DNA of 64,000 bases, taken from Flavobacteriaceae bacterium UBA3339 (GTDB lineage: Bacteria > Bacteroidota > Bacteroidia > Flavobacteriales > Flavobacteriaceae). The translations under genes and the position numbers were made by a program. The stretch's first letter is position 1, and each line of letters opens with the position of its first letter. Below the pieces are notes generated by a model. The model was not told where the DNA came from. It saw nothing but the letters and a program-made list of their open reading frames with translations, and did no database searches. Where the stretch lies: the NCBI GenBank assembly GCA_002360925.1, contig DERN01000011.1:130908-194907 (forward strand), in the 5' to 3' direction. This document shows, piece after piece, positions 16,498-25,681 of the stretch.

Positions 16498-18003
16498 TTA
16501 ATTTACTTCCCTGATAAGTTGAACATAATTACTGAATGTTTCATCTTTTGTTACAAACACATAAAAGTATGTACCAGAAGGCAATTCTCTTCCATTATTA
16601 TCTTGTCCTATCCATTGATTCTTATATCCTTCTTTATGCTCATAAACTAAAGTACCATATCTATTGAAAATTTTTAAATTCAAAACAGAGAACCCTAACA
16701 AATCAAAAGAATCATTTACCCCATCTCTATTTGGCGAAACCCCTTTAGGTATAACGCAATCTTTTAATAATTTTACATCATAAAAACTCTCATTATTATC
16801 TTCATCTCTTTCATAAACAATTCCTCCGCCTTTACCATTATCATCCACCTTGGCAATAACCTGAAAAGAATCTCCATATTTTTGTGGAACTAAAAAGGAG
16901 ACTTTATCTAATAAAGATTCTTTCTCTCTAATGTCCTTTTTAGTTTCAACAGTCGCAAAAAACTCATCTCCAATATAAAATGAAACAGGGATTCCTTTTT
17001 TTAACAAATAATCTCCTTCTAAATTCGAAACCTCAAAGTCTAAATTAACTACTCTGCTATTACAAAAATTGTCAGCCTTTAATATTTCAACAGTAGCATC
17101 AGGAAATATGCTATATAGTGATAAAACCACAGTATTAATTATTACAATATCACGACCAGTTTTAATTTGAATTTTTAAAGACGTGTCTCCTCCATTTATA
17201 TAATTATCTAGTTCATATAAGTCTAAATCCATATTCCAAAGCTCAGATGATCCTGTAAAACTATTAGTCCCATTAAAAGCATTATCAGCAGGGTTTAACG
17301 CATTGAAAACGCTTTTATTATTTATATTCAACTCTTCACCTATCCCATCATGATTATCTCCTTCCCAAGCCAAAAAAGCCACTTGAGAATTATCTTTTCT
17401 TGTTACTTTAAAACCATCTAAAATAATATCAATTGCAGGATTACTTGTATTTATCACTTCAAAACCATCATAAATCGCTACTAAATTATCTATTATTGTA
17501 TCATCTTTATAGATAATTGTTATTGACCATCCTCCATAATTCACATTATTTTTACAGTATAAAGGGATTATTTCCTTTAAATCAAGATCCGATAAAATAT
17601 AATTACCATTTCCGTTAGACTTAATTATTGAAGTAACATCAGCAAAAGCACTAAAAATCCCTCCTGTGTTATTTGCTCCTAGATAGGAATAATTTTCTTT
17701 TTGTGATTTTACAACGATGCCATTTAACTTAACTTCTAAATCAGCTTCTTTCTCACCACCATTACCTGACCAATATAAATAAGCTGCTTCTACAGTTTGA
17801 TTTGTCTGTATGTTTAGAGTAGCGGAAGATTCTGTCAAAATATCACAAGGAACGTTTCCTCCATTCTGTATTAGATTTAATGTATTTCCCAACATTGTGA
17901 AATCATAACTCCCATAAAATTGTTTATACAAACTTATTTTTTGAGAATAACAAAATACATTAACAATTAAAAAAAGGAATAATAGTATTTTTCTTAGTGT
18001 CAT
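16498..18003 (-). CDS. Secreted protein with T9SS type B (gliding-motility-associated) sorting domain
   Basis: A 501-residue protein with a signal peptide (cleavage near residues 20-21, YSQ) and a C-terminal domain from about 420 to 501: GVSPNRDGVNDSFDL, IFNRYGTLVYE, W-x-G and LPSGTYFYVF. This is the type B sorting domain used by the type IX secretion system for export and surface attachment. The middle region is rich in beta strands and has no motif I can name; it includes repeated AYLYWSGNGG / AFLAWEGDN-like segments. It is probably a surface or adhesin-like protein. Confidence 0.87.
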   Translation of the reverse strand: MTLRKILLFLFLIVNVFCYSQKISLYKQFYGSYDFTMLGNTLNLIQNGGNVPCDILTESSATLNIQTNQTVEAAYLYWSGNGGEKEADLEVKLNGIVVKSQKENYSYLGANNTGGIFSAFADVTSIIKSNGNGNYILSDLDLKEIIPLYCKNNVNYGGWSITIIYKDDTIIDNLVAIYDGFEVINTSNPAIDIILDGFKVTRKDNSQVAFLAWEGDNHDGIGEELNINNKSVFNALNPADNAFNGTNSFTGSSELWNMDLDLYELDNYINGGDTSLKIQIKTGRDIVIINTVVLSLYSIFPDATVEILKADNFCNSRVVNLDFEVSNLEGDYLLKKGIPVSFYIGDEFFATVETKKDIREKESLLDKVSFLVPQKYGDSFQVIAKVDDNGKGGGIVYERDEDNNESFYDVKLLKDCVIPKGVSPNRDGVNDSFDLLGFSVLNLKIFNRYGTLVYEHKEGYKNQWIGQDNNGRELPSGTYFYVFVTKDETFSNYVQLIREVN

Positions 18004-18083
18004 TTTTATTTTTGTTAAAACTTTGCTAATATATAAACATTAACAAAGAAAACAAATATGTTAAAATAATTTATTCACTAATT

Positions 18084-19091
18084 TTAAAAAAGCACTTTAT
18101 AACAATCCATTACTTCTTCAAACCCATCTTCGTTCCCTAAAAACATCATTTCTATTGGTAAATAATAAAGCTGTTCTTTGGGTAAAAGATTTTTTAAACG
18201 CATATAATCTTTTTCGGTTGTGATGATTTTTCTGTTTTGAGCTTTATCTAAAATATGTTGAATATCTTTTTCTGAAAAGTGGTGATGATCAGGAAATGTC
18301 AAGCTATTTTCTGAGGTACATTTTAAATAATCATAAAAATATTGTGGTTTGGCTATTCCGGCTACAGCGATAAAGTTGTTTGAAAAATCTGAAAACGTTT
18401 TTTCTTCTTTTCCGTTTGTAACAAATGGACTATACAAGATAGTCGAAAAGAATATTTTTGAATCCTCTTTCTTGATTCGGTTTCGAATTTCTTGCATTTT
18501 GTCTTCAGACAAATCTACCGGGCATTTAGTAACCACCACAACATCGGCTCTTTTTATTCCCGATTTACATTCGCGCAAATTTCCCGCTGGTAAAACCAAA
18601 TCTTTATAAAATAAATCATCGTAAGCGGTTAACATAATGTAAAAACCGGCTTTAATTTTGCGATGTTGAAACGCATCGTCTAATAAAACCAATTCTAAAT
18701 CCGGTATTTTTGTCAATAATTTTTCAACTCCTTCTACTCGATTGGCATCAACTGCAACCGAAATATTTTTAAACTTTGAATGATATTGAAAAGGTTCATC
18801 GCCAATCATTTCCATCTTGGTTTCGGAATTGGCTAAATAAAATCCTTTTGATTTTCTCTTGTATCCTCTGCTTAAAGTTGCAAGTTTATATTTATCAGAA
18901 AATAATCGAATTAAATATTCAACCATTGGCGTTTTTCCTGTTCCGCCAACAGATAAATTTCCAACTGCAATAATTGGAATGTCAAAAGAAGTCGATTTAG
19001 AAATTCCTTTATCATATAAAAAATTCCGAATACTCGTAACAATTCCATAAATTAATGAAAAAGGAAATAATATTTTGCGAAGGTTTTTCAT
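18084..19091 (-). CDS. lpxK: Tetraacyldisaccharide 4'-kinase
   Basis: A 335-residue inner-membrane kinase that phosphorylates the 4' position of the lipid A precursor. The P-loop-like motif GNLSVGGTGKT is at 44-54, preceded by the N-terminal membrane-associating helix. LLDDAFQHRKI carries the conserved catalytic aspartate pair, and TTEKDYMRL is the family's C-terminal motif. Its start overlaps the stop of the upstream PH-like membrane gene by four bases (ATGA). With the EptA-like gene nearby it marks an envelope-lipid neighbourhood. Confidence 0.95.
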   Translation of the reverse strand: MKNLRKILFPFSLIYGIVTSIRNFLYDKGISKSTSFDIPIIAVGNLSVGGTGKTPMVEYLIRLFSDKYKLATLSRGYKRKSKGFYLANSETKMEMIGDEPFQYHSKFKNISVAVDANRVEGVEKLLTKIPDLELVLLDDAFQHRKIKAGFYIMLTAYDDLFYKDLVLPAGNLRECKSGIKRADVVVVTKCPVDLSEDKMQEIRNRIKKEDSKIFFSTILYSPFVTNGKEEKTFSDFSNNFIAVAGIAKPQYFYDYLKCTSENSLTFPDHHHFSEKDIQHILDKAQNRKIITTEKDYMRLKNLLPKEQLYYLPIEMMFLGNEDGFEEVMDCYKVLF

Positions 19092-19600
19092 TTTAAAGAC
19101 TCTAACGTTTTTTCAAGAAATAATTCTGATTCATCCGGCGAAATAACATATTGCTGTTTACTTGTTACAATCATCAATAATTGATCTTTCCGTGTAATAT
19201 ACCAAGTCATTTCACCATACTTTTTATTCTTAAACGAGCCTGATAAACTAAAAATTCCACCAATTCCGAAAGTTCTAATTGAAAAACGAATATCCTTATA
19301 ATCAATAGGTTTTATTTCTATAATTGATTCCTTTTTAATGAATTCACTATTGTTCTTTTTAAGAATTTTAATTCCTTCATTTGTTAGTTCATAACCCAAA
19401 ATCCGTTCAGAAAAAGCATAATAAATAATAGCAAAAAGTGCCAATGTTATAATTGGCATCATGATATTTTTCTTCTCAAATTCATTATTCAATAAACTAA
19501 TAAAGAAAAACGACATCAACATTAATCCCAATAAACTTAACAAACCAATTACGAAAAAAGTAGTGAGTTTGACCGAAGTTCCCAAAGAAGCTTTATACAT
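19088..19600 (-). CDS. PH-domain-like membrane protein, unknown function
   Basis: A 170-residue protein from the ATG at 19600. The frame could be extended to a TTG at 19627, but the ATG (MYKASLG) is the more usual start. Two membrane helices occupy the first 70 residues, followed by a beta-rich domain (YELTNEGIKILKK, IRTFGIGGIFSLSG, YGEMTWYITRKDQLLMIVT) that looks like a bacterial PH domain. It is translationally coupled to lpxK by a four-base overlap. Function unknown. Confidence 0.65.
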   Translation of the reverse strand: MYKASLGTSVKLTTFFVIGLLSLLGLMLMSFFFISLLNNEFEKKNIMMPIITLALFAIIYYAFSERILGYELTNEGIKILKKNNSEFIKKESIIEIKPIDYKDIRFSIRTFGIGGIFSLSGSFKNKKYGEMTWYITRKDQLLMIVTSKQQYVISPDESELFLEKTLESLK

Positions 19601-19645
19601 AAATATTCGTTCAGAATTTGTTCTCAACGAAATTACGATTATTTT

Positions 19646-19653
19646 TATCTTTG
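19646..19653 (+). promoter_or_regulatory. Probable -7 element of the Nif3 gene
   Basis: TATCTTTG, with a TTTG ending at 19620, 25 bases upstream, which is slightly longer than the usual spacing. The GTG start codon lies 22 bases downstream of the box. Confidence 0.4.
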
Positions 19654-19675
19654 AGAAATTTAAAAACAGGAAGTT

Positions 19676-20770
19676 GTGCAGTTAAAAAAGATTATTTCCG
19701 CATTAGAAGAAATGGCTCCGTCTGCTTATGCAGAAGATTTTGACAATGTTGGACTTTTAGTAGGAAGTCCAGATTTAGAAGTTTCAGGCATTTTGATTTC
19801 GCACGATGCTTTAGAAAATGTAGTAGATGAAGCGATTGAGAAAAAATGCAATTTGGTTGTATGTTTCCATCCGATTGTTTTTTCGGGAATGAAGAAAATT
19901 ACAGGAAAAAACTATGTAGAACGCGCTGTTATAAAAGCCATTCGAAACGACATTGCCATTTATGCTGTTCATACTTCGTTAGACAATCATCCATTAGGTG
20001 TAAATAAAATTTTGTGTGATGTTTTAGGACTTAAGAATACTAAAATTCTGATTCCGAAGCAAAATTTCATTTATAAATTAACTACTTTTGTTCCTACAAA
20101 CGATCTTTCTAAAGTTCAAAAAGCGTTATTTAATGCAGGTGCCGGGGCAATTGGAAATTATTACGATTGTAGTTTTAAAAGTTCGGGAATTGGTTCTTTT
20201 ACAGGAAATGACAATAGCAATCCGGCTATTGGATCTCAAAATATGTTTACCGAAGTTGAAGAAGTGAAATTAGAATTAACATTCGAAAAATATCTTCAAA
20301 AAGGTGTTTTAAAAGCATTATTCGAATCGCATCCGTACGAAGAAGTTGCTTACGAAATAACGCAATTACAAAACGAGCATCAAAACATTGGTTTAGGAAT
20401 GATGGGCGAATTAGAAGCCGAAATCGACGAAAAAGAATTTCTCTTACATGTAAAAAGCAAAGTTCAAACAGGTGGAATTCGTCATTCTGATTTCTTAAAT
20501 AAAAAAGTGAAGAAAGTTGCGGTTTTAGGAGGTTCGGGAAGTTTTGCTATTTCGGCAGCTAAAGCTCAAGGAGCGGATGTTTTAGTAACTTCGGATTTAA
20601 AATACCACGATTTTTTCCAAGCTGAAAATCAGATTCTATTAGCCGATGTTGGTCATTTTGAGAGCGAACGCTACGTGAAAAATTATATTTTTGAGTTTTT
20701 GTCAAAAAAATTCCCTACTTTTGCAATTATTTTATCTGATAAAAAAACAAATCCAGTTAACTACATATAA
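19676..20770 (+). CDS. Nif3-like dinuclear metal-centre hexameric protein
   Basis: A 364-residue NIF3/YqfO-type protein. Metal-site elements are visible: VVCFHPIVFSG, HTSLDNHPLGVN, and near the C-terminus LLADVGHFESERY. The middle third (about 130-240) is the PII-like insertion domain of YqfO-type proteins (TFVPTNDLSKVQKALFNAGAG, ESHPYEEVAYE). Often annotated as GTP cyclohydrolase I type 2, but that activity is doubtful. It starts at GTG (19676), since the conserved LKKIISALE follows at once and no in-frame ATG precedes it. Two bases separate it from the next gene, so they form an operon. Confidence 0.9.
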   Translation: MQLKKIISALEEMAPSAYAEDFDNVGLLVGSPDLEVSGILISHDALENVVDEAIEKKCNLVVCFHPIVFSGMKKITGKNYVERAVIKAIRNDIAIYAVHTSLDNHPLGVNKILCDVLGLKNTKILIPKQNFIYKLTTFVPTNDLSKVQKALFNAGAGAIGNYYDCSFKSSGIGSFTGNDNSNPAIGSQNMFTEVEEVKLELTFEKYLQKGVLKALFESHPYEEVAYEITQLQNEHQNIGLGMMGELEAEIDEKEFLLHVKSKVQTGGIRHSDFLNKKVKKVAVLGGSGSFAISAAKAQGADVLVTSDLKYHDFFQAENQILLADVGHFESERYVKNYIFEFLSKKFPTFAIILSDKKTNPVNYI

Positions 20771-20772
20771 CT

Positions 20773-21552
20773 ATGGCAAAGAAAGCAGAAACTGTAGAAG
20801 AAAAATTAAGAGCGTTATACGACTTGCAATTGATTGATTCTAGAATCGACGAAATTAGAAACATGAGAGGAGAATTGCCTCTTGAAGTTGATGATTTAAA
20901 AGACGAAGTTGCTGGACTTACAACGCGTTTAGAAAAGCTTACAGCTGATGTTGAATCGATTAACGAACAAGTTAAAGCTAAGAAAAACGATATTGAAACG
21001 CACAAACAAGCAATTAAAAAATATACCGAACAACAAAAAGATGTTCGTAACAATAGAGAGTTCAACTCTTTAACTAAAGAAATTGAATATCAAAACTTAG
21101 AAATCGAATTGGCTGAAAAACATATTAAAGAGTTTAAAGCGAATATCGAACATAAAAAAAGCGTTATTGAACAAACTTCGGAAAAATTAGATGCTAAAAA
21201 AGAGCATTTAAAACATAAAGAAAGTGAGTTAAACGGAATTTTGACTGAAACAGAACGCGAAGAAAAAGCTTTATTAGAAAAATCTTCTGAATATTCTGCT
21301 TTAATCGACGAGCGTTTGTTAACTGCTTATTCTAGAATTAGAAACGGAGTTAAAAATCGTTTAGCGGTTGTTTCGATTGAACGTGGCGCTTCTGCTGGAT
21401 CTTTCTTTACCATTCCGCCTCAAGTTCAGGTTGAAATTGCAGCTCGCAAAAAAATTATGACAGACGAACACAGTGGTCGTATTTTAGTTGATGCAGCTTT
21501 AGCTCAAGAAGAAAGAGAAAAAATTGAGTCAATTATCGAAAATTTAAAATAA
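20773..21552 (+). CDS. Coiled-coil protein related to C4-type zinc-ribbon (CT398/DUF164) family, ribbon degenerate
   Basis: A 259-residue, highly charged protein. Residues about 10-185 form a long antiparallel coiled coil. The C-terminal part is the remnant of the zinc ribbon found in the CT398/DUF164 family, but the cysteines are replaced: ASAGS (206-210) stands where CxxC is expected and DEHSGR (231-236) where the second CxxCGR is expected. The protein has no cysteine at all, so it cannot bind zinc in the usual way, yet the fold-defining FFTIPPQ and GRILVD segments are kept. The family nearly always follows Nif3, as here. Function unknown. Confidence 0.85.
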   Translation: MAKKAETVEEKLRALYDLQLIDSRIDEIRNMRGELPLEVDDLKDEVAGLTTRLEKLTADVESINEQVKAKKNDIETHKQAIKKYTEQQKDVRNNREFNSLTKEIEYQNLEIELAEKHIKEFKANIEHKKSVIEQTSEKLDAKKEHLKHKESELNGILTETEREEKALLEKSSEYSALIDERLLTAYSRIRNGVKNRLAVVSIERGASAGSFFTIPPQVQVEIAARKKIMTDEHSGRILVDAALAQEEREKIESIIENLK

Positions 21553-21557
21553 ATTTA

Positions 21558-21583
21558 AGCCTCTGATCAAAGAGGCTTTTTTT
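21558..21583 (+). terminator. Terminator directly abutting the next start codon
   Basis: AGCCTCT / AGAGGCT stem followed by seven T. The T run is immediately followed by the ATG of the alpha/beta hydrolase gene (21584). Confidence 0.8.
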
Positions 21584-22444
21584 ATGGGGTTTTGGAACAA
21601 AATAAAATATACGTTACTTACAAAAGGTTTTGGTTTGTACATCAATTCCTTGCATTACCTTAATGCCAAATTTGCAGCAAATACTGCGTACACACTTTTT
21701 TCGGTTCCAAGACAAGGTTTGCTAAAAACACTTCCCACATTTTTAAATTCAAGTCGCACAAAGGATTTATTTTTCGAAAATCAAAAAATTAAAACCTACG
21801 AATGGGAAGGTAAAAAAGAGACTATTCTGTTAATTCACGGCTGGGAAAGTAACGCAAATCGTTGGCAAGGTGTTATTCAATTCCTAAAAAAGAAGAACTA
21901 TCGAATTATTGCTTTAGACGCTCCTGGGCAAGGATTAAGCGACGGAAAAGAGCTCAATGCAGTTCTATATAGTCAGTTTATAAATGAAGTTGCAAATTAT
22001 TACAAACCTGCTTTTTTGACTGGACATTCACTTGGCGGTATGACGATGTTGTATTATATGTCGGTTTATCAACCCGAATTCGTTAAGAAAATTGTTTCGT
22101 TAGCTGCACCAAATCGCTTTTTACGCATTACAGATAATTATCGGAATATGATTTCTTTAAACAAGAAAACGTATAAAAACTTTTTGTTAGAATTCGAAAA
22201 ACGCTTTCAAATTAATCCCGAAACCTTTAACAGTTCTGATTTTATCAGTCAAATAAAAATTCCAATCGGAATCATTCATGACGATATCGACACCATTGTT
22301 CCGTACAAAGATTCGATCGAAATTCTGGAAAAACATCCCGAAATCCCGCTATTTACCACGCATAACTTAGGACACAGCTTGTATCATCAAAGTGTAAATA
22401 AACAAATTGTCCATTTCTTAGAAAACAACAGCTTTAAATCGTAA
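21584..22444 (+). CDS. Alpha/beta hydrolase
   Basis: A 286-residue serine hydrolase of the alpha/beta fold. The oxyanion strand is LLIHGWESNANRW, the nucleophile elbow is GHSLGG (Ser149), the acid is probably in DDIDTIVP, and the histidine is in NLGHSLYH. No signal peptide. The first 60 residues form a helical extension. The substrate is unknown. The start codon touches the T run of the upstream terminator, so either read-through or a promoter inside the upstream gene must supply its transcript. Nine bases separate it from the rluF-like gene, with which it is probably cotranscribed. Confidence 0.85.
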   Translation: MGFWNKIKYTLLTKGFGLYINSLHYLNAKFAANTAYTLFSVPRQGLLKTLPTFLNSSRTKDLFFENQKIKTYEWEGKKETILLIHGWESNANRWQGVIQFLKKKNYRIIALDAPGQGLSDGKELNAVLYSQFINEVANYYKPAFLTGHSLGGMTMLYYMSVYQPEFVKKIVSLAAPNRFLRITDNYRNMISLNKKTYKNFLLEFEKRFQINPETFNSSDFISQIKIPIGIIHDDIDTIVPYKDSIEILEKHPEIPLFTTHNLGHSLYHQSVNKQIVHFLENNSFKS

Positions 22445-22453
22445 TTTTGCAAG

Positions 22454-23308
22454 ATGGAACAAGAAGGAGTACGCGTAAATAAATTTTTATCCGAAGCGGG
22501 ATTCTGTTCTCGACGCGAGGCAGATAAGCTGATTGAGCAAGGCAGAGTAACGATTAACGGAAAAGTTCCGGAAATGGGAACTAAAGTTTTGCCAACTGAC
22601 GAAGTACGTGTTAACGGAAAATTGATTAACGAAAGCGAAGAGCCTAAAATTTACTTGGCGGTTAACAAACCTGTTGGAATTGAATGTACTACAAATCAAT
22701 CGGTGCGAAACAATATTGTTGATTTTGTAAATTATCCGGAACGTATTTTTCCGGTTGGTCGCTTAGATAAAGATTCGGAAGGTTTGATTATCATGACGAA
22801 CGACGGCGATATTGTGAACAAAATTTTACGTGCGCGTAACAATCACGAAAAAGAATATATTGTTACGGTTGATAAACCTATTACAGATCGGTTTATAACC
22901 CGAATGGGAAATGGAGTTCCGATTTTAGGAACCGTAACTAAAGAATGCCGTGTAGAACGTATTAGTAATTCTACATTCCGTATTTTTTTAACACAAGGAC
23001 TTAATCGTCAAATTCGTAGAATGTGCGAATATTTCGATTATAATGTTGTGGCTTTAAAACGTATCCGAATTATCAATATTACGTTGGATGTTCCCGTTGG
23101 AAAATACAGAGAAATTACGAAAGCCGAAATGGACGAATTAAACCGTTTAATTGGCGATAGTTATAAAACCGAAGAAGGAAGTTTACCAAAAACAGAAGAC
23201 AAACCTGATAAAAATCCGGCTCCGACAAAAGACCGAAAAGATTTTAAAAAGAAATTCATTGAACAACGTCCTTTGCGAAACGAAAGACGAAATCCAAGAA
23301 ATAGATAA
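22454..23308 (+). CDS. rluF: RluF-type 23S rRNA pseudouridine synthase
   Basis: A 284-residue RsuA-family enzyme. An N-terminal S4 RNA-binding domain (about 6-66: VRVNKFLSEAGFCSRREADKLI) is followed by the catalytic domain with the nucleophilic aspartate in GRLDKDSEGL. QGLNRQIRRMC and IRIINITLD point to RluF (U2604) rather than RsuA or RluB. After about residue 235 comes a lysine-rich, probably disordered tail (KDRKDFKKKF) often seen in Bacteroidota members. The specific target is inferred. Confidence 0.88.
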   Translation: MEQEGVRVNKFLSEAGFCSRREADKLIEQGRVTINGKVPEMGTKVLPTDEVRVNGKLINESEEPKIYLAVNKPVGIECTTNQSVRNNIVDFVNYPERIFPVGRLDKDSEGLIIMTNDGDIVNKILRARNNHEKEYIVTVDKPITDRFITRMGNGVPILGTVTKECRVERISNSTFRIFLTQGLNRQIRRMCEYFDYNVVALKRIRIINITLDVPVGKYREITKAEMDELNRLIGDSYKTEEGSLPKTEDKPDKNPAPTKDRKDFKKKFIEQRPLRNERRNPRNR

Positions 23309-23310
23309 TA

Positions 23311-23339
23311 AAAAATCCGAGCTTAAACTCGGATTTTTA
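23311..23339. terminator. Bidirectional terminator
   Basis: AAATCCGAG / CTCGGATTT stem with a six-base loop, flanked by A and T runs, between the convergent rluF-like gene and the membrane-protein operon. Confidence 0.85.
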
Positions 23340-23348
23340 TTTAATTTT

Positions 23349-23927
23349 TTAATGAATTTCAAAATAATTAAGCCATTCTTTCTTCTTAGTAAAATTCCCG
23401 TTTTTATCTTGAATCATAAAAATCGCGTTTTGTGTCTTGTCAATTAAAAGTCTTTCCGGTATAAAATCATTATCATACGGTACTTTAGAGAAAATAATCG
23501 TTTCTCCTACAATTTTATATTTTCCTTTAATCGTTTCTTGAAAACCAAATATCCCACTTATTTCATTATCAACCGTACCATTTTCTTTAAATACAAGCGT
23601 ATAATAAAATAAATCATCTTTTAATGTAGCAGTTAAAATCCTTTTTGATTTGAATAAATCTGATTGGAGAACATTAAAAAGAACAATAGTAATTAAAAGA
23701 ATACTATGAAAATATAATTTGATTTTACTATTTCTAATTCCGTTTTTTATTACAGAACTAATTGTTTCAATGAGAGAAATAATATAACAAATTAGAGTGG
23801 TTAAAATCAACGGTGCATATGAAAAGAAATATATTGCCATTCCTCCATAAAAATCGGTTACCATCCAACATAAAATTCCTAATGTTGAAATAATTGCCAA
23901 TACATTAAATATTAGTTTTCTGGTCAT
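23349..23927 (-). CDS. Membrane protein, unknown function
   Basis: A 192-residue protein with three N-terminal membrane helices (roughly 7-28, 30-55 and 70-90) and a soluble C-terminal domain of about 95 residues with alternating strands (YYTLVFKENGTVDNE, KGKYKIVGETIIFSKV). The soluble part resembles small beta-sandwich sensing domains but I cannot assign it. It is the last gene of a four-gene operon, 16 bases after the DUF4173 gene. Confidence 0.6.
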   Translation of the reverse strand: MTRKLIFNVLAIISTLGILCWMVTDFYGGMAIYFFSYAPLILTTLICYIISLIETISSVIKNGIRNSKIKLYFHSILLITIVLFNVLQSDLFKSKRILTATLKDDLFYYTLVFKENGTVDNEISGIFGFQETIKGKYKIVGETIIFSKVPYDNDFIPERLLIDKTQNAIFMIQDKNGNFTKKKEWLNYFEIH

Positions 23928-23943
23928 AATTTATAAATATGAT

Positions 23944-25323
23944 TTATTTAGCAAACTCATAATATAATTGTTTTGATAAAAATGGAATCATTTCCTTATT
24001 ATAATACACTCTTCTTTTAACCTCATCGTTATAAAAATCAGGATTCGTCTTATAAAAATCTAACAAAACTTTTTCGTTCCCTCTTAAGTCATTTTCCAAA
24101 TAATACAAATCTACATTGGGTTTTGTTAAATTGTAACGCGTGATAATACTTCCCCAATTAAACAGTGAAGAAAGAATTAAGGAATAAAAAACAGCCCAAG
24201 TCATTTTATCAATCAAATAAAAATTTGTTTTTTGAAGTTTAATTTTTTGGTACGAATAAAACAATCCCACCACACACAAAATCAAAAACAAATAAACACC
24301 TAAACGTTTATAAGTCAATCCTAAAGCGTCGATATAAATCGAATTTTGAGTTGCTGCCGAAATAACTAAAATTCCGTTTAAACCTAACCAAATTTTTGAG
24401 AGAAGAAGAAGCGTTTTGTTGTTTTGAATAAAATTTAAAGCTCCTTTAAAATAGAATAAAATAACCATCATTGCCAAAAAAATAGATCCAATAAGCGAGT
24501 TAATTTGATCGTGAATTCGGGAACTGTATTCGGAAAATTGTTGTGTATTGGTCTGAAAGTGTTCTACATTAAAAATAATAATGAAAGCAAACAACATGAT
24601 GTTTAGACAGATTAATGTAATGATTCCGCTTCGTTTTTCAAAATCGATTTCTAAAAACTCGAATGTTGGCTTTAGTTCTTCTTTATCTTGATTTGTAAAA
24701 TTTAAGCGTAAACTTCGATCTAAAACTTTAAAAGCATTGTAAATCTTTGCATTCCAAAATACAAAACTAAAATAGAATCCTAAAAAGGCAACCACAATTA
24801 AAACAACAATATCAATATCTAACTCGAATCGATTGTACCAATTGCTCAACGTATCGCTAGAAACAACATAAATCCCAAAAAAGATTGACAGGATTAAGAA
24901 AGGAAGAATGAAATACGAAAAGACCTTCGAAAACGTATTTTGAGGTTTTGATTTATCGTACTGAAACCAATCATCAACTTGAAAAACCTGAACAATAGCA
25001 GCGAACCAATTCGAAGCATTTATTAACGCTTGCGAAAGTAATTTTAGTTTAGGATCGTCCGAATAATATCTAAAAACAAACGATGAAATAATGACCGAAA
25101 TAAATGTTGTAAAAGTAAACAACCAAGCATTCGATAAACTACTTAAAACCACACACAAAGCTAAAAGCAATGCTTTTTTATCATTTAAAAGATCAGGTTT
25201 TTGAAAAAAAACTAAACCTAATAAGATTAAAGCAAAAATAGAAAGATTTAAGCCTACTTCCTGTTCGTAAAACACTACAACAAATAAAATAGTGCTGATA
25301 AAAATTAAAATTTGTTTTTTCAT
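23944..25323 (-). CDS. DUF4173 membrane protein
   Basis: A 459-residue protein with about 12 membrane helices. The C-terminal part has the DUF4173 hallmarks (NWGSIITRYNL, DLYYLENDLRGNEKVLLDFY), where a soluble helical tail carries the family's asparagine/leucine pattern. The function of the family is unknown. It lies 60 bases downstream of a winged-helix regulator on the same strand, a common flavobacterial neighbourhood, which suggests that the regulator controls it. Confidence 0.75.
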   Translation of the reverse strand: MKKQILIFISTILFVVVFYEQEVGLNLSIFALILLGLVFFQKPDLLNDKKALLLALCVVLSSLSNAWLFTFTTFISVIISSFVFRYYSDDPKLKLLSQALINASNWFAAIVQVFQVDDWFQYDKSKPQNTFSKVFSYFILPFLILSIFFGIYVVSSDTLSNWYNRFELDIDIVVLIVVAFLGFYFSFVFWNAKIYNAFKVLDRSLRLNFTNQDKEELKPTFEFLEIDFEKRSGIITLICLNIMLFAFIIIFNVEHFQTNTQQFSEYSSRIHDQINSLIGSIFLAMMVILFYFKGALNFIQNNKTLLLLSKIWLGLNGILVISAATQNSIYIDALGLTYKRLGVYLFLILCVVGLFYSYQKIKLQKTNFYLIDKMTWAVFYSLILSSLFNWGSIITRYNLTKPNVDLYYLENDLRGNEKVLLDFYKTNPDFYNDEVKRRVYYNKEMIPFLSKQLYYEFAK

Positions 25324-25383
25324 AAATAATTATTTTAAAAAGTACTTTGTATTTCAAAGTTTAATGATAAAAAAATAAGACAA

Positions 25384-25674
25384 TTATTGTCTCATCATTT
25401 TTTCTAAGAAAGCCAAATGTTCCTGAAAAGCTTTCTTTCCAATCTCGGTTATTTTATAAGACGTTCGTGGCTTTTTACCAACAAACTCTTTTTTAACTTC
25501 AATATATTCTTTTTTTTCAAGCGCGGTAGAATGGCTCGCCAAATTACCATCGGTAACTTGTAAAAGATTTTTCATTTCGGTAAAATCGACCCAATCATTA
25601 ACCATCAATACAGACATCATTCCTAGTCGTACTCTACTTTCAAACTCTTTATTTAAACCGCTGATAATACTCAT
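25384..25674 (-). CDS. Winged-helix transcriptional regulator (HTH_34 type)
   Basis: A 96-residue DNA-binding protein. VNDWVDFTEMKNLLQVTDGNLASHSTALEKKEYI forms the helix-turn-helix with recognition helix near residues 40-52, and KKPRTSYKITEIGKKAF is the wing, as in PadR/MarR-related single-domain regulators. There is no sensor domain. It sits seven bases after a six-helix membrane gene and upstream of DUF4173, so it may regulate its own operon. Confidence 0.85.
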   Translation of the reverse strand: MSIISGLNKEFESRVRLGMMSVLMVNDWVDFTEMKNLLQVTDGNLASHSTALEKKEYIEVKKEFVGKKPRTSYKITEIGKKAFQEHLAFLEKMMRQ

Positions 25675-25681
25675 TTTAATA

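Noticed and set aside
19601..19627. TTG start giving nine extra residues on the PH-like protein
   Set aside because: An ATG at 19600 is available and the extension is not similar to anything.
20757..21065. 102-codon frame antisense to the coiled-coil gene
   Set aside because: Serine-rich translation typical of a shadow of a Glu/Lys-rich gene.
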